Shown: one piece after another, positions 1-49,839 of the stretch
How positions within the stretch are numbered: position 1 is the first letter of the stretch
Layout of the letters: each line of letters starts with the position of its first letter
Origin: Acanthacorydalis orientalis
Lineage: Eukaryota; Arthropoda; Insecta; Megaloptera; Corydalidae
Reading direction: 5' to 3'
NCBI GenBank assembly: GCA_034766995.1
Contig: CM068315.1
Span: 51,249,162 to 51,313,161 of the forward strand
DNA: 64,000 bases
Program-made: the position numbers and the translations under genes
Notes under the pieces: generated by a model
Database searches by the model: none
The model's input: the letters and a program-made list of their open reading frames with translations, nothing else
What the model was told of the DNA's origin: nothing

Positions 1-81
1 TAACGTTATTTTACCACAATAAAATGTACATTTGTTGAAATTTAAGTTATGAAAACCTCTTCTTGAAAAACACACACACAC

Positions 82-134
<53 letters not shown>

Positions 135-534
135 CATATATACATGAAATGATATCATTTTTAATTGGTTTTCGATTTAAATTATGCTTTTCAAGTAAAA
201 AATAATTTTAAAATTGTTAATGAAAAATAATCATTTAGAAAAATTTATATGAACTCTAATAAAATACATTTTTTCAATGATCTGAATACACGTTCCGAAA
301 TTGAAATGTTTATATTATTTAGATCTCTTTAAATTATACCGACAGCATATACCTAAAAAATATATGTTTGAGAAAAATAATTAAAATGAAAGAAATCCAT
401 AAATATCACAATGAATTCAAACATCAGCGTGTATTAATAAAAAAACTTATTGACACACACAAACACATATAAAAATATATATAGACCATGTTATATTAAT
501 TCTTTAATTTAACGAGTTATATTTCAATTTGGCG

Positions 535-937
535 ATTGTTCCACAGATCGCAAACAACAGAGTAGCAGGGTTGTCAACCCCGTGCCATGTTTGCCGAACG
601 GCAACCTCGGCGGTGTGTTACGTTGTTACAGCCTTCGGAAACGCCATGGGAGGGTAAATAAAATTTACGGCGTGTCTTTCATTATTAGGTTGGTAAATTC
701 AAGAGTGAGCTCGGGGATAATTAATATTCAGTCCAATGGGGGAGCACTCATCTGTCACGGGGCCGGTGCTGAGTATAAGAAAAATTTTATGGGTAGTGAT
801 GTATCAAAGTAAAGTGTTTTATTAAAAATTTATGCGATGCATAAAATAATGTATCTTAAGTGTAGCTATTTAAAGGTTGTTTTGAAGGTTATAGCTATCA
901 TGTAAATAATTGAATTTCAGAAGACCTGTGGAACAAT
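535..937. other. GC-richer island flanked by a 12-bp inverted repeat; open frame of unknown function
   Basis: ATTGTTCCACAG at 535-546 is repeated exactly inverted at 926-937, enclosing about 380 bp of high-complexity DNA rich in CpG. From 549 to the stop at 810-812 the plus strand is open for 87 codons (first Met at 582), with stretches such as VNPVPCLPNGNLGGVLRCYS and GGALICHGAGAEYKKNFMGS. I do not recognise the protein. It could be a non-autonomous DNA transposon, a conserved non-coding element that happens to be open, or an exon using the acceptor ttccacag at 546. No target duplication is obvious. Confidence 0.35.
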
Positions 938-1158
938 ATTTTTAATAACATCATTGTTCGTTACTTTTTTTGTACAAAATTGACACATATTCTTGAAAAG
1001 TGTTCTTTATGGATCGAATTAATTCAATTTTTTATTTCTATTACATTCTTACAAATTAAACTCATTGGTATAATCAGTTTACTAGGAAAAAAATTGATTT
1101 TATATTTTAATAAAAATACGCTTCAATAAGTATTCATTATTTTTAACTTCAGTTATAT

Positions 1159-1225
<67 letters not shown>

Positions 1226-1555
1226 GTTACATTTGAACAACGGAATTCTATTACATATTTAAAATTTAGGAAATGTCCGTTCAACTTGATTAAATGGAAT
1301 AGTAATTTAAACACAGATGAAAAAACTTATAAATGTAGTTACATTAAATACTGTTGAGATTAAATGCGCAAAACATTCCAAGGTGTATAAAATTTCCAAG
1401 CTCTAATTTATGTAATATATATATATAATTTAAATCCTCCATACAATTTCACAAATATTTCATTTAATATTTCGCATTTTTATCATGAACTCAGCCATTT
1501 CTGATTCGAATACTTTAGTAAACCCATCAACAATTTAGAAGTATACTGTTAAGAC

Positions 1556-1650
1556 ACGTAGAATCAAATTTAGTTGCTGGTAGACGGTCCAATTTTATAT
1601 TATTTATTTTATAAAATACAGAATACAAGCAACTAAATTTGATTCCACGT
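1556..1650. repeat. long near-perfect hairpin, 23-bp arms, 49-nt loop
   Basis: The arm at 1556-1578 (starts ACGTAGAATCAAATTTAG) is the reverse complement of 1628-1650 with one mismatch. The loop contains a further self-complementary stretch (ttttat...ataaaa), so the folded molecule would be longer. The size (95 nt) and arm length resemble a microRNA precursor, but a tiny MITE or palindromic insertion is equally possible. Confidence 0.6.
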
Positions 1651-2015
1651 ATTTTCAGACTATCACTTATACGATTATATATTTCATTTATAAATGGCAT
1701 ACACCCAACTATTATTTACAATAAACTTAAAATTTCTACACAAATTCTGTTGTATTTGAAATTAAAAAAATTCGTCCTTATTAGAAAACCGTATATATAT
1801 ATATAACTACTACTTTCGAAAAAGTAGTTAAGAAATTAAATGTAGTAAGTATGTGAAGTAAATCAAACAATGGCAATATTTTTGAAATTAATTATAAATT
1901 AGAATATTTACTACATGACGCAATAAGCATTATTATATATAAATGATAAAAGTAAAAAAATATAATTTTTTATTATCATAAAAATGTGTTATCTGTTTTT
2001 GACATTTGCATTAAA

Positions 2016-2063
<48 letters not shown>

Positions 2064-2752
2064 TATATATATATATACAATACAATCATACCTTACAAAT
2101 GCATATCCAGGATTTTTCCAGGATTTTGGAGGCAGAACTAGAAATTTTGAAGATATCACAAAGCCGAACATGCCGACTATTTTAATATATAAATATGTAT
2201 TTTCTTAAATACATATAATTCTTTTATGAATATATTTGAAAAACAAGCATAAATTTAAGAGTAAATTGTTATATGTATACATTTTGAGCAGAAATGAAGG
2301 AAGATGATTTCAAATACTATTATATATGATTTGATATTTAACGCTTTAAATTATTATTAGGCCGTTTGCATGAAAGATTATGTATATATTGTTAATAAAA
2401 TATTTAAGAATATTAACCATAGCTTCAGTTGTTTACTACTTATATATAGAACAAATGAAATGCTTATTATAAGTTTTTCTTTGTGGCTTTATTATGAAAG
2501 GTAGAGGACTGCGCCAAGTAAATGCTTAGCTGAGCGTGTAATCAATTACTCTCTTTAGTTTAAACATACTTTCTTAAATTTAAATTGAAATTATCTCTGC
2601 ACTGTAATTTTTTTTTTATCTTACCTTTTTACTAGCCATTTTAAGTATGTTATATCTTGATCGTTTCTTTTTCTTATTTCAATCAATCTTTTATATCGAC
2701 GTCTCTAAAAAAGTATTGCATGTAAATAAACAAAATATATATAAACTATCTA

Positions 2753-2846
<94 letters not shown>

Positions 2847-3574
2847 CACTTTTTATATACTAAATCAAATTAAAACAAATAGTAGATTATTTATTTTAAT
2901 ATAACATAAATAAAACTTAATATTACTAATGCTGATCTAAATACAAAGAATAATTCTTAGAAATATATCGGAACAGCTTTTTTTTAATGAAAATCAATTT
3001 TATTGATGTATGTTCAATATAAAAGTAAGTAAACAATGATACTGTTTTTAAAAAATAACAATTTATTCCATTGCAAATTATATTACATATGAAAATATTA
3101 AATTACTACATAGTAATTGAAACATGCATATTTATAATAACCATACGATAAAGCGTTTATTTATATAATTACAAATTGATTTCTTTATAATACATTATAA
3201 TATCATTTAATTTTCAGTGTTGTGGTTCCATGTTTCAATATCATTAAGAGTTGTTTTTTTTTGCAAATATTTACTGGAAATATACACAAACCACCTTTAT
3301 ATAGAATAAATTACCAATATTTTTTGTCGTATAAGGCTACTTTGGTACTTTGGAATTATTAATTTTTGAAAGATTTATAAAATGTTCCAATTCGTGTTAT
3401 TGTTTTATTTTCCAACTTACAAATAGTTCAAGTAGACAAATATAGACTTTTGTACAAATATAGAGAATTATTTCATAATTACATAATAACATTCCTATTG
3501 TTGTGTGTGCATATAAAGTCGTATAAATATTTTGACGGAAGATCCAACTATATCATACACACACACACACACGT

Positions 3575-3637
<63 letters not shown>

Positions 3638-3663
3638 TATAAGCAGTAATGTGTGTTCGATAT

Positions 3664-3730
<67 letters not shown>

Positions 3731-4405
3731 ATATATATGTTGACTGAAAAATTATTTTAGTGTTTCTCACGAATTCCTGACTTAAAATGTTACAAAATAC
3801 AAGTTCAATTCAAGTATTATTCAAAGTTTTTAAAAATATATAGGACCAAATAACTTCTTATTAAAATAGTCGTGAAGTAGTTTTTTTAATGACAATTGAA
3901 GAACTTGTCATGAGTATTTCATTAAAATCATGATATAAAAAATGGAAAATACATCTGCAAATATTTTAAGCCTCTTTTAGTATAAGAAATTTCTTAAATA
4001 TTTATAACAACATTTAAAGCTGGCTTTCATATATTTTCGAACACACAATTTCGAGTAATTATTTACAAAAGAAATTAATAAAATCTAGTTATATGGTGGC
4101 ACGAATCAACTTTCATTATTTATAGATACAGCATGAAAAAACAAATGTAACAACAAAATATTCTTAAAATATAAAACAATATATAATTTAATGACATATT
4201 GTGATGTAGTAATGTGCATTGTTATTTTACAATAATTCAAAAGTAACTCTGGATACACTTAGTTAAAGCTAAAATCACCACTTAAAATATCCAGTCAAAA
4301 TTGATTACAAACAGATAAATATAAATAAAAGATTTATTTCAAATCTATTTTCATTCCAGAACTTTTTCAAAAATAACTTTATACAAATATTTCGTTTAAT
4401 ACAAA

Positions 4406-4477
<72 letters not shown>

Positions 4478-4908
4478 CATACAATATAAATAAAATACGT
4501 TTATACAATTTTACAAAATATTTTAAAGAAAAAATATGCTATTTCTTATGTTAGTAAGTTTTTTTATTCAGCATGTTAATATTTAAAATGTTTTCTTGTG
4601 TTTTATGTAAAGAAGGATTTTTTTTATTTATAAATGTTTTGAAATATTAAGGAACGTTGATGAATAACATAAGCAAATAATATAGAAATACTTAGAAATT
4701 TAAATCAACTCTATACTTAAAATGGTAAATTTTCATACTCAAAATCGCTAACTAAACTTTAATATTATTATCTGCGCACAAATTTATAGTATAAAAATTA
4801 ATAAAAATTTCAGAATCTTTAATATCACATTTTTTTATTGAGCAAATATATTATATCAAAATTTTTGTACATAAAGGTAATCGGCATCTAAATGTCAAAT
4901 AATATATT

Positions 4909-4967
<59 letters not shown>

Positions 4968-5533
4968 AAGTATATCGTATTTATGACTATTTAACTTAAT
5001 ACTTGACGTACTGAACGAAATGTTTAAAAATTATAAATTTACAAATAAATTAACAATTGAAACGATTTTACATGTAGTTTACAAACAAATTAACATATTA
5101 TCTACACATATTACTACAAAACTACTATAAAAAAATCAAAAATGTCCAGAAATATAAATATCGTATTGTGTTGAATGTTGCTGTTACAGAAATTTTTAAT
5201 AATTTCATTTTAGGAAGGTCTCTGGACCTCAAAATTGTAATATTTTCAATTTTCGATAAAAGTACAATAGTTGATGTTCTGTTTAATAAATAATTAAATT
5301 TATATATTTATGACAAATTCAAAAAGCGACAATTAATACTGAAATTGATTCAAAAAACGGTTTAATAATATCCACTACATGCTCTTCATTATAGTTTATA
5401 CTTACTTAATCTGAAACAGCATATTTTAAATTATCAAATTCTCTTTTGTTATTGTCAAAATTAAATAAAATTCTCGATGTATATATTTAATATTAACGAT
5501 TGAAAGATGAGACTTTTGAAAATAATATTTATC

Positions 5534-5539
5534 TTTATT
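5534..5539 (-). promoter_or_regulatory. possible Atg16 polyadenylation signal (AATAAA)
   Basis: On the minus strand AATAAA (plus-strand tttatt) lies about 120 nt after the Atg16 stop codon. The hexamer is frequent by chance in DNA this AT-rich, so position relative to the stop is the only support. Confidence 0.35.
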
Positions 5540-5658
5540 CTATCGAATAGAGTTTTATGAAAATAACGTAAATTCATTATAATTTTCGGTAATATCCTAA
5601 AACTGATGAACGATGTACGGCGGTATCGATAGTTACCAAATAAAAAAATATTATTAGG

Positions 5659-41486
<35,828 letters not shown>

Positions 41487-41569
41487 TCAATTTCATTCAA
41501 ACTGTTTAATATAGATTAGAAATAAACATTTTACTACCAGTATATATTTATAATTATACTTGTTAGTTC

Positions 41570-41625
<56 letters not shown>

Positions 41626-41992
41626 AAAGTAAACGCATAATATATATAAACCACTATTAGTGTTCATGTTTTATGTCTTATTTCTTTCCTAATTGACGTT
41701 TATTCTTTACTGTCTGTATAAAAGACAAGTGCAGAAATAAATGGAGAACACAGTATACTTTACGAATATAGGACTAATCTTTATAAAATGTACATAGTCA
41801 ATATTGATATCTACTGTTTATATTTTTATTCATATATATATATATGATCTATATATGATATATATGTAAATATTCATGATTTAAATTTGTATATTAACAT
41901 CTCAATAATTTTAAATTCAATACAAGCGTTTTGATATACACATTGAATAAATATATATTCAACTAATTATTTGATAAAATCTACGTGTTATA

Positions 41993-42051
<59 letters not shown>

Positions 42052-42427
42052 ATATGTGTGTATGTTGGTATAGGAAGTACTGTAGACAACCTGACAAGCA
42101 CACAGTTGTCACAGTTATTACACGTTATTGTTTCGTTGTTCAAGAGGCAAATGGAAATAGTCAAAACTTCACTAGAAACAAGAGTGTTACTTTGCAACAT
42201 TACTAAGAACTGTCACAACAATAGATATACTTGTGTTGACATCTATAAGCGAACAAGTGAGCACGACCACAAACACACGCCCAACCTGAAGGAAACATGA
42301 ACATTGTGTAGCAACATTAGATGCAACTTTATTATATTACTCAACTTTACAGTGACACTGAACTGATAACTTAATTTCGATGTAAAGAAAAGAAAGTTTA
42401 CACATTTATAAAATGGATTACTTACAC

Positions 42428-42464
<37 letters not shown>

Positions 42465-43559
42465 CAATACACATACATAGTATGTATTTCATATATTCTG
42501 TATAAAGTTTTTCTCTTTTATTGAGAAGAAACATAATTTACTATACTTTTATATAGTTTTTTGATTGCTTCCAACAAAGTTTTTTTTATCTTGTCAAGTT
42601 TGTTAATGATGTGAAATTTTTAATATTTACAAAACTAACAAATTCACAACATGAAAAATTAGTTTACAACTATAAAAAACATACAATAACTATTTTTTAA
42701 GTTTAAAACTAGGAATATTTCTATAAGAAGATTTAAAAATCAATAATTTGTTTTACTTATTCAGTATAATGATAAGCATTTATTTGGAATGGTTAAATAA
42801 AAAAAAATGCATAGATTAAAATTTTCAGCAGAAATAACTTCAAAATTGAAATAGTATATCACATTCAATACGCTATCCTCTAAAAGTTTAGCTTAAACTA
42901 AAGCCTCTAGCTATAGTAGTTTTGTATAAAAGTGTATTAAAATTTAAAATATTCAACATCGAGTCGAGTTAGTAGGAATTTATTTGAACTGTAATAGAAG
43001 TTGAACTAATAATCCGATAAAAAGTTTATACTTCTTAAAATGTGCAGAAATATTTAGTTTTTTTAAAAAACTGATTGAATTTGAAAATTTATTACAAAAT
43101 TGGTCGAAAAACAGATCATAAATATAACAAATGTTTTAACAATTATGGTTTAAAATTTTTTCTCAGTAATGTTTTTAATGAATAAAATCATTTAAGAAAT
43201 CATAGAATCATTATTAATTACAGCTTACGTAGATATCATTAAAATAAGATTATTATTTAACAAAGTCTAGTGTTATTAAGATTATTTTTCTCAAAAATGA
43301 GTTGAGTATATTACTGTTCAATGGAAAGAACCATTGAACATCGTTTTATATAACAATTACATCATTAATAGTGATTTTCGTCGTGTAATATTGATTTTTA
43401 AAAAGATTATAATTGAAAATAAATAATAAAAAAATTGATTTTCTTTCAAAAAAGTCATTCACTTGATAACTTTTTATATCTTTAATTATCTAATACAGCA
43501 TATTAATAATCATAGTAATGTATCATTTGTTTTAAATTATCTCAAGAATTTGATTTAAG

Positions 43560-44110
43560 CTGTTTTCGCATGTCTCTGTTCCATTTCACGACATCTATTC
43601 TGGTTGCGGATAAAAGCGAAATTTAACTTCTCTCTATTTCAGTTTCCACGCAAACTTGGTATTTTCTGGCACACACAAGTACCTCAAATAACACCTACAT
43701 ATGCATAAGTGTTTGTGTGTTGGAGGAATAAATTAACTTGATGTAGCAAGAGAATATTTATTTATCGCTAAAATAAATAGATTTTTAGTTGAAGTTATTG
43801 AACATGTACACGTCAATTCGCTGATGTTATTATCAATTCACAACGCAAAACGCAGTTCGCACTATACGTTAAAGTGATGTAACGTATGTCAATCAACGGT
43901 CTCGTTTGAATACGCATCAACACGCTAAAATGTATTCGCTTACTTTTGACGCGACACGACGTGACGCGACGCCACACTACGCCCTAGTGTGTTAGGTATT
44001 ATGCGTTTTCGGTATTCAATAAAGCCAGACACGTGGCTTACAGTATTTAATTGTAAGATTGAGTACTTCGAATGTAGCTCTTACAATGTTCGATCGCACG
44101 CAGTTCGATT
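43560..44110. other. CpG-containing island with 10-bp GACGC-type tandem repeat
   Basis: Higher-complexity stretch containing three imperfect 10-mers in tandem (GACGCGACAC, GACGTGACGC, GACGCCACAC; 43948-43977). Such CG-rich tandem motifs occur in subterminal parts of some insect DNA transposons, and would also suit a binding-site array. The 68-codon frame at 43989-44195 is unrecognised. Confidence 0.35.
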
Positions 44111-44512
44111 GAACTGCGGAGAAATTAGTAAACTATTGATTCGAATATTCTATTGTGTTTTGTTTAGATTAGTCAATTGGAAAAATATGAAATAATTTTC
44201 ACAGATTGGAATGAATGTTTAATTTATTACTAATCGATTGGAATTATAACCAACAACATATTTTCACATCTATGATTAAACATATTGAATTATAATTTTT
44301 TATACATTGTACGAATACTTAATAATGTACATTAAAATGTAGGTATACAATCGATTCAAATTATTTTAAATAGTGGTCAAATTTTTTTTTCTCAATAACA
44401 ACAATCTAAAATACTAATATCTACAAATCTGAACAAATTTAAAAATATTGTTAAACAAAGTTTTACTTAACAAAATTAAGATAATATTTCTAAATAAATA
44501 ATTGTTATACTA

Positions 44513-45080
44513 TTCCGTTGGTAGGAAAATAATTACAGTTTTTGTTTTATGAATTCCGACCAGATTTTTTTTCAATGAAAGTGTCATTTCATCGTATTCA
44601 TGTTAATATCATTTAAAAGTGCATTTTAAGTCTGTATTTTGGTAATGTCCACTTTGTTTTATTATCAATTTTACTTCAAATCATACTATTGAATTAAAAA
44701 TGAATAAGAAACAAATAAGAGAGATTTTTTATATGAGTTTAAAACAGATGATAAAGTAAAAGAAACTGCTCGTAAAATAAATGATACTTTTTGTGTGGAT
44801 ACTGTTAAGGAACGTACGGTACAATAGTAGTTATAAAAATGTTATGCTGGTGATGAGAAGCTTAAAAATGAAGATCACGAGTGTCCTTCAGTTCAAAACG
44901 ACCAACTTAAAGCATTAATTAAATCAGAACAACCCATAACAATTCGACAGTTTGCACAGAATTTTGGTGTTAGTCATCTAACAGTTCAGGACCACTAAAA
45001 ACCACTTAAATTAAAAAACATTATATATATATATATGACTTTGAAGATCATAAACCGCAATTATTTTTCTACCAATCTAA
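44513..45080 (+). mobile_element. mariner deletion derivative (568 bp), same family as 19194-19670
   Basis: Ends TTCCGTTGGTAGGAAAAT (44513 on) and, inverted from 45080, TTAGATTGGTAGAAAAAT, flanked by TA at 44511-44512 and 45081-45082. The inner TIR continues AATTAC/AATTGC. Encodes a broken N-terminal transposase part (44700-44998); the catalytic region is missing and replaced by a short TA run before the right end. Confidence 0.92.
44700..44998 (+). pseudogene. mariner transposase N-terminal (DNA-binding) fragment
   Basis: Begins MNKKQIREI; after a one-base shift in the T6 run it continues FLYEFKTDDKVKETARKIND, TFCVDTVKERTVQ, stops, then CYAGDEKLKNEDHECPS, VQNDQLKALIKSEQPITIRQ and FAQNFGVSHLTVQDH before TAA. 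In the family this is the two helix-turn-helix domain (QIR--FLYEFK, AETA--IN-AFG, ERTVQRWFQKF, RPS--DNDQL, ST--RHL). None of the catalytic Asp residues is included. Confidence 0.9.
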
Positions 45081-45178
45081 TAGTTAAGAATGAAACACGA
45101 TGCACTACTTTTTTTTGATTAGATTTGTATTATCTTAATTTCATATACAGACAAAAAGTTTTTTTTAACACACAGCAG

Positions 45179-45219
<41 letters not shown>

Positions 45220-45223
45220 GTTT

Positions 45224-45293
45224 AACAAATAAATCCGTACTTGTTCATTAAGAAACAAATAAATCCGTACTTGTTCATTAAGAAACAAATAAA
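45224..45293. repeat. 30-bp tandem duplication (2.3 copies)
   Basis: The unit starting AACAAATAAATCCGTACTTG is repeated exactly at 45224-45253 and 45254-45283, with a partial third copy to 45293. It follows a compound (CA)n(TA)n microsatellite (45179-45219). Identity of the copies implies a recent duplication. Confidence 0.95.
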
Positions 45294-45511
45294 AAAATTG
45301 TCTCTGTTGTACAAATATTTGTCTATATCTATGACTTTTTAAGAAAAGATCAAAAAGAATGCTGGAAACGTTAAGAAACAGTCACTAATTAAAAAAAAAC
45401 TGTACAGAAAAAAATATATGAATAATTTACTTTTTCACCGATGAAAATGTAAAATAAAATATACACATTTGCTTTTAGTTTCGTTTCTTAATACACACAA
45501 ACATACACATA

Positions 45512-45565
<54 letters not shown>

Positions 45566-47264
45566 TATGTAGAAGAAATTGTTTATAACAATATATACCT
45601 TAATATAATCTTGATCAAACAGGTGGAAATAAAAAATCAGCACTTCAATTTGTTTTAAATAAATAGAACATGTAATCAAAATATCGACATTGATTAATCA
45701 AATGACTCCAAAAAATATTGACTCTATAAAATGGAAAATGAAATGATTAAAAAAATGTAAACAGAACAAGTCATTAATCACGAACAGTTATTCGAATTTA
45801 TGTCAATCAATAAAAATATCAATATTGACTTTGTAAATCGACATCATCGTTTTTTAATGCCTTTTGTTTGTAAATTTTGACTACTAAAAATACTAGTTGC
45901 TGAATTTAAATATTCTTTTTATTTTCGATATCATATTTTTAGTTATTAGTAAGAAACGATACTAATATAATTCATTTATATTAATTATATTTTAGAAATT
46001 TATTTTCTAATAATTTATAAAAATTACTGATTCACAAAAATTTGTCAGGTTGTGTAATTAATTGAATTATATCATTTTTTAAATTCTAAAAACAAATAAA
46101 AATATTTAATATTCATTTATTTAATCTTCTACAATGAATACACTTAAAAAAAAAACTATTTATGTTTAAAATAATAATTTTAAATACAATAAAAAAAATA
46201 TTATACATGTTTAAAAAAATAAACTAATAATATTAAATTTTTTAAAGCGTATTACTTTATAATTATATAATTAACTAAATAATCAATGAATTTAGAAGAA
46301 ATAAAATATACATATTTGGATACTAATTATTTTTCTCAGACCTTAAAAGGTTATTGTCAAATAATCTTCTCGATAAGTTTTATATTAACGTACCAATTTC
46401 CATTTGCAATAATTTTTCAGTAAAATAGTAAAATGAGCATATTTTGTTCACAAGTCAGTTCTCCCAACTAAGACATGTTTTATCGACCAATTAATTTATT
46501 TAAACCGACGTTTATACATTTAATTTCTTGTACTTGTTTTGCCATTCCACTGTAATAACTATTTTATGATGTTGTTAATTGCGCATATTAAGTACATTTC
46601 GTGACATTAAAAGATTTCTATTTATTGTATAGATCTTTGTTATTCAAATAACGACTCTTATTTTACATCTCTTTTAACTCCTAAGTTACTACAAGTAAAG
46701 AAACTGCCAAATGATATGGATAATTTATACACCTTGTAATAAATTATTTCCAACGACTTGAAAAATGTAAATTGCTTTTGAAACTGGACTAAAAAAATGT
46801 TCACATATTTGTAATAAATTTTTTTCTGGTTCTGAAGGTTATAAAACTTGAAGATGTTTCAATAAAATATTCTCTAACAAACAGTCTTAAAAAAAGTTTT
46901 ATTGCTTGCTGAGCAGGTTTTAAATATTGAAAGTTTTAAAATTTTAAACATATATATGTTTAATAAAACCAAATGTTTTGAAATAAAAAATAAAATGTAA
47001 TCGTGTTACAAAAAAAGCGTTTTTTTATTATTTTAATTTTTAATGGATATATTTTTTTTTAAAAAAAACGCACACTTTTATAACTTTTTTTAAAAAACAA
47101 CACAACATAAAATAGTAAATCTGTGTACATGGAAAAAAATAGAATAAAAATAATTTAACTTTGATGATAATATACGAAAAATACCACAATACATAAAACA
47201 ACTATACATCCAGACAATTTTAGATTTTGATAAAAAAAAAACAGACGTATTTATGTTAATGAAA

Positions 47265-47460
47265 ACGTGTGCTGCACTACAAGTGCTAATGAATTCACGA
47301 AAATAATTACATTGAATATCATTAGCAGAGTGCAAAAGGCGAGATACGCACAAGCACATGTTACAATCAGGTCTTGCAGGTATTATCTGCCGGAATGAAT
47401 CATCGCACAGGTTACTATCGCCCGAGTAACGTCCCACCCAACCACGCAGAACTGATACTA
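47265..47460. other. higher-complexity island, open on the minus strand
   Basis: Part of a 115-codon minus-strand frame (47090-47437) beginning MGRYSGDSNLCDDSFRQIIP and containing RPDCNMCLCVSRLLHSANDI. The C-terminal half is low-complexity. It is not recognisable as Atg16 or any known domain. Could be a regulatory island or an unrelated exon. Confidence 0.2.
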
Positions 47461-47982
47461 CGTTATATAGTTAGCTTGGAGCGGTCACTTTATAAATCTT
47501 TTATAATTACATAAAAACGGTATTCACTGAAGTCGACCTATGTTTCACTAACACTGAACCCAGTCCTTACGAACATTCCTGGCCAACATCAATCCGGAAA
47601 TAAGCTTCATTTTATATTCATTATCAGTACTGGATATTACGAAATTTGACATTTTTGGAACTCAATTTTCGTAAATTGTTAATGAAAATGAATTACACTA
47701 ATATATAACTGCGATTTTTTAAATTATTTGTTTTTTTTTTTTATTCGACTGAATATAAAAACAGTACACTCTGTAATTCATTATAAATAAAATGATCATT
47801 CATTTCAGACAAACTTGTGTATTAAATAATACATTTATTTTAATACATCATCTCATAAAGTTCAAAATTCAAACAAAATTTGCAATTTAATCAAACGTTG
47901 CGTATAATTTGATATTAGATATTATGAATGTTGTTTTATGGACTACAAATCATATACGGACAACTAGGAAGTCTGAGATAAA

Positions 47983-48056
47983 ACAGGCGGTCACTGCCGA
48001 GTGGCTATCACGACAGACTGTTGACCAGTATATATCATTAAATCGAATCTAGACAG
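47983..48056 (+). repeat. tRNA-like relic, possibly SINE-derived
   Basis: GCCGAGTGGCTATCACGACA resembles a Ser/Leu-type tRNA box A region, followed by AGACTGTTGACC (anticodon-arm-like) and about 45 nt later ATCGAATCT (box B-like). The T-arm stem does not pair well, so it is not a functional tRNA. A decayed tRNA-derived SINE is the best guess. Confidence 0.3.
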
Positions 48057-49839
48057 CAGCATATTTTATTAAAAATTTCTATTTTATTAAATATTGAACG
48101 AGTTTAGACTGAAACAACATTCTATAATAACTTTGCTTTTTATCTGAAAGAAGATCATAAAAATTGAAAATTTATGTTCATGAATATTATTACATATTAA
48201 AATATGACGTCTGATAATTTTATATTTTTATTGTTAAGAATATTCATGTAAAAACATAACTTATAATATTAAATAATTAATAATAATATTAATATTAAAT
48301 AATTTTTAAAAGTATATTCATGTATTAATTAATAATTTCATTTAAAATGGAATTAAAAAATAATTCAATTGCATAATTATTCAAAATATGGAACATATAG
48401 TCGCCTACAAGGCAGAGTATCGCAAGCAATCTTTTGATAAATAGTTTAATAGCCGAATTGATAGTAAATGTTTTATTTAATTAGATTTAATGTATTAAGA
48501 TCTTTATTTGAATGACATATTTATTATTTATTACCATAGAACTTTTATAAACATTTAAAAATAGTTAAATATATATTTATAAAATTATTTGATACAATAA
48601 CACAGCTTTGCAGGGGAACATGGAATACATTTTGCATGAACCAAATAAAAGCGCAAAATACTACATTTTAAAAAAATAGAAAACACTTCAAACAATTACA
48701 TATTTTGCAATTATAAGTTTACTTAAAGCAAATTAATACTTTTAAACAGTTTGACTGAAGTTCTCAATTGCCTTAATATAAATTAGTTATTCATAAACAT
48801 TCAGATAACCTGCTGAATGAACTATTTCCATTTATACTAATTACAGTATTTTTATGAAAAAGATATAGCTTATCAAAAATAATAAATACGGTAAAAATGA
48901 ACAATTTTAATATAAATTACCTTATAAAATTATAATATAAAACCAGTATTAAAAGCATGGTATAAAGTATACAAAAGAGATACTTCATCCACAAAAAAAT
49001 ATCAGAGATTACTTATTCTATTCATTCTATAAAATGTATTTATCATTATAAAAATAAATATATTTAATGAAATACATGGTTAATTTTTTAGTGGTAAAAT
49101 GTAAAAAAAATTATAAATTTTATAATACTAAATTTGTGAAATAACAATTTTAAATTTAAAATTTAACAAATATCACACCATTTTATACGAGATCAACTGT
49201 ATAGGCTTTGTAGAGAATTTGATATTAAAATAAAATATTAATACATAAAAGAAACTTTCTATATTTATATTCAAAAAAACAATGCTACGATAATATGGTC
49301 TGTGTGTTTTAAATTTTATCAGTATATTTTTCTGTCTGAAGCGAGTATTTAAAACACATATAAAAACATCCATTTTCAAAAAACCGAATATATTTAAAAA
49401 AATTCTTAAAAAGTTTCATTTTCTCCAAAAAAGCAAATATTGTAGGAAATTTTATATAGCTTTTAATGATAAATTCGATAAAAATGAGATAATGTGGTCA
49501 TGATTCCATTATAGATTTAACATAAATTGTAACTCTTCATATATATATCATTTTTATTTGTTTATAACCAAAATATTTTAAATTACAATTTTTTGTTTCA
49601 TAAAAGTATTTTCCAGTCAATTTAGTTTTTTCAAACAATGTATTAATCATCTGTTTTTTATTTATTTTATATTAAAATGATATCAGGATGCAAAACCAAC
49701 TACACATTCTATTTGTACTGCATTGAAAAATGCAACTTCACATATTGAATATTAATTATTTATAGCAAAAAAAAATACTTCCTTTTCGATATAAACAACT
49801 GCAAACACTTATAATATTTAAAACATATATTTATTTGGC

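Larger units (their letters stand above)
1..5658. other. region 3' of Atg16, no gene recognised
   Basis: AT-rich DNA with the densest group of TA repeats in the window. (TA)n tracts lie near 83-122, 1155-1221, 2021-2059, 2754-2842, 3589-3634, 3663-3726, 4408-4472 and 4913-4962, and the first and fifth are preceded by (CA)n at 70-81 and 3556-3572. Tyr/Ile-repeat frames here (for example 2647-2904 and 3450-3743) are translated microsatellite. Non-repeat items are the island at 535-937 and the hairpin at 1556-1650. No coding similarity was seen in the remainder. Confidence 0.7.

Noticed and set aside
2647..2904. Tyr-Ile repeat open frames (also 3450-3743, 25165-25434, 41971-42200, 52742-53151, 60120-60353 and others)
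   Set aside because: They are (TA)n microsatellites translated in frame; often open on both strands, no domain, no codon signature.
47090..47437. 115-codon minus-strand frame, considered as an upstream Atg16 exon
   Set aside because: No WD-repeat pattern, no match to the expected blade, low-complexity C-terminal half.
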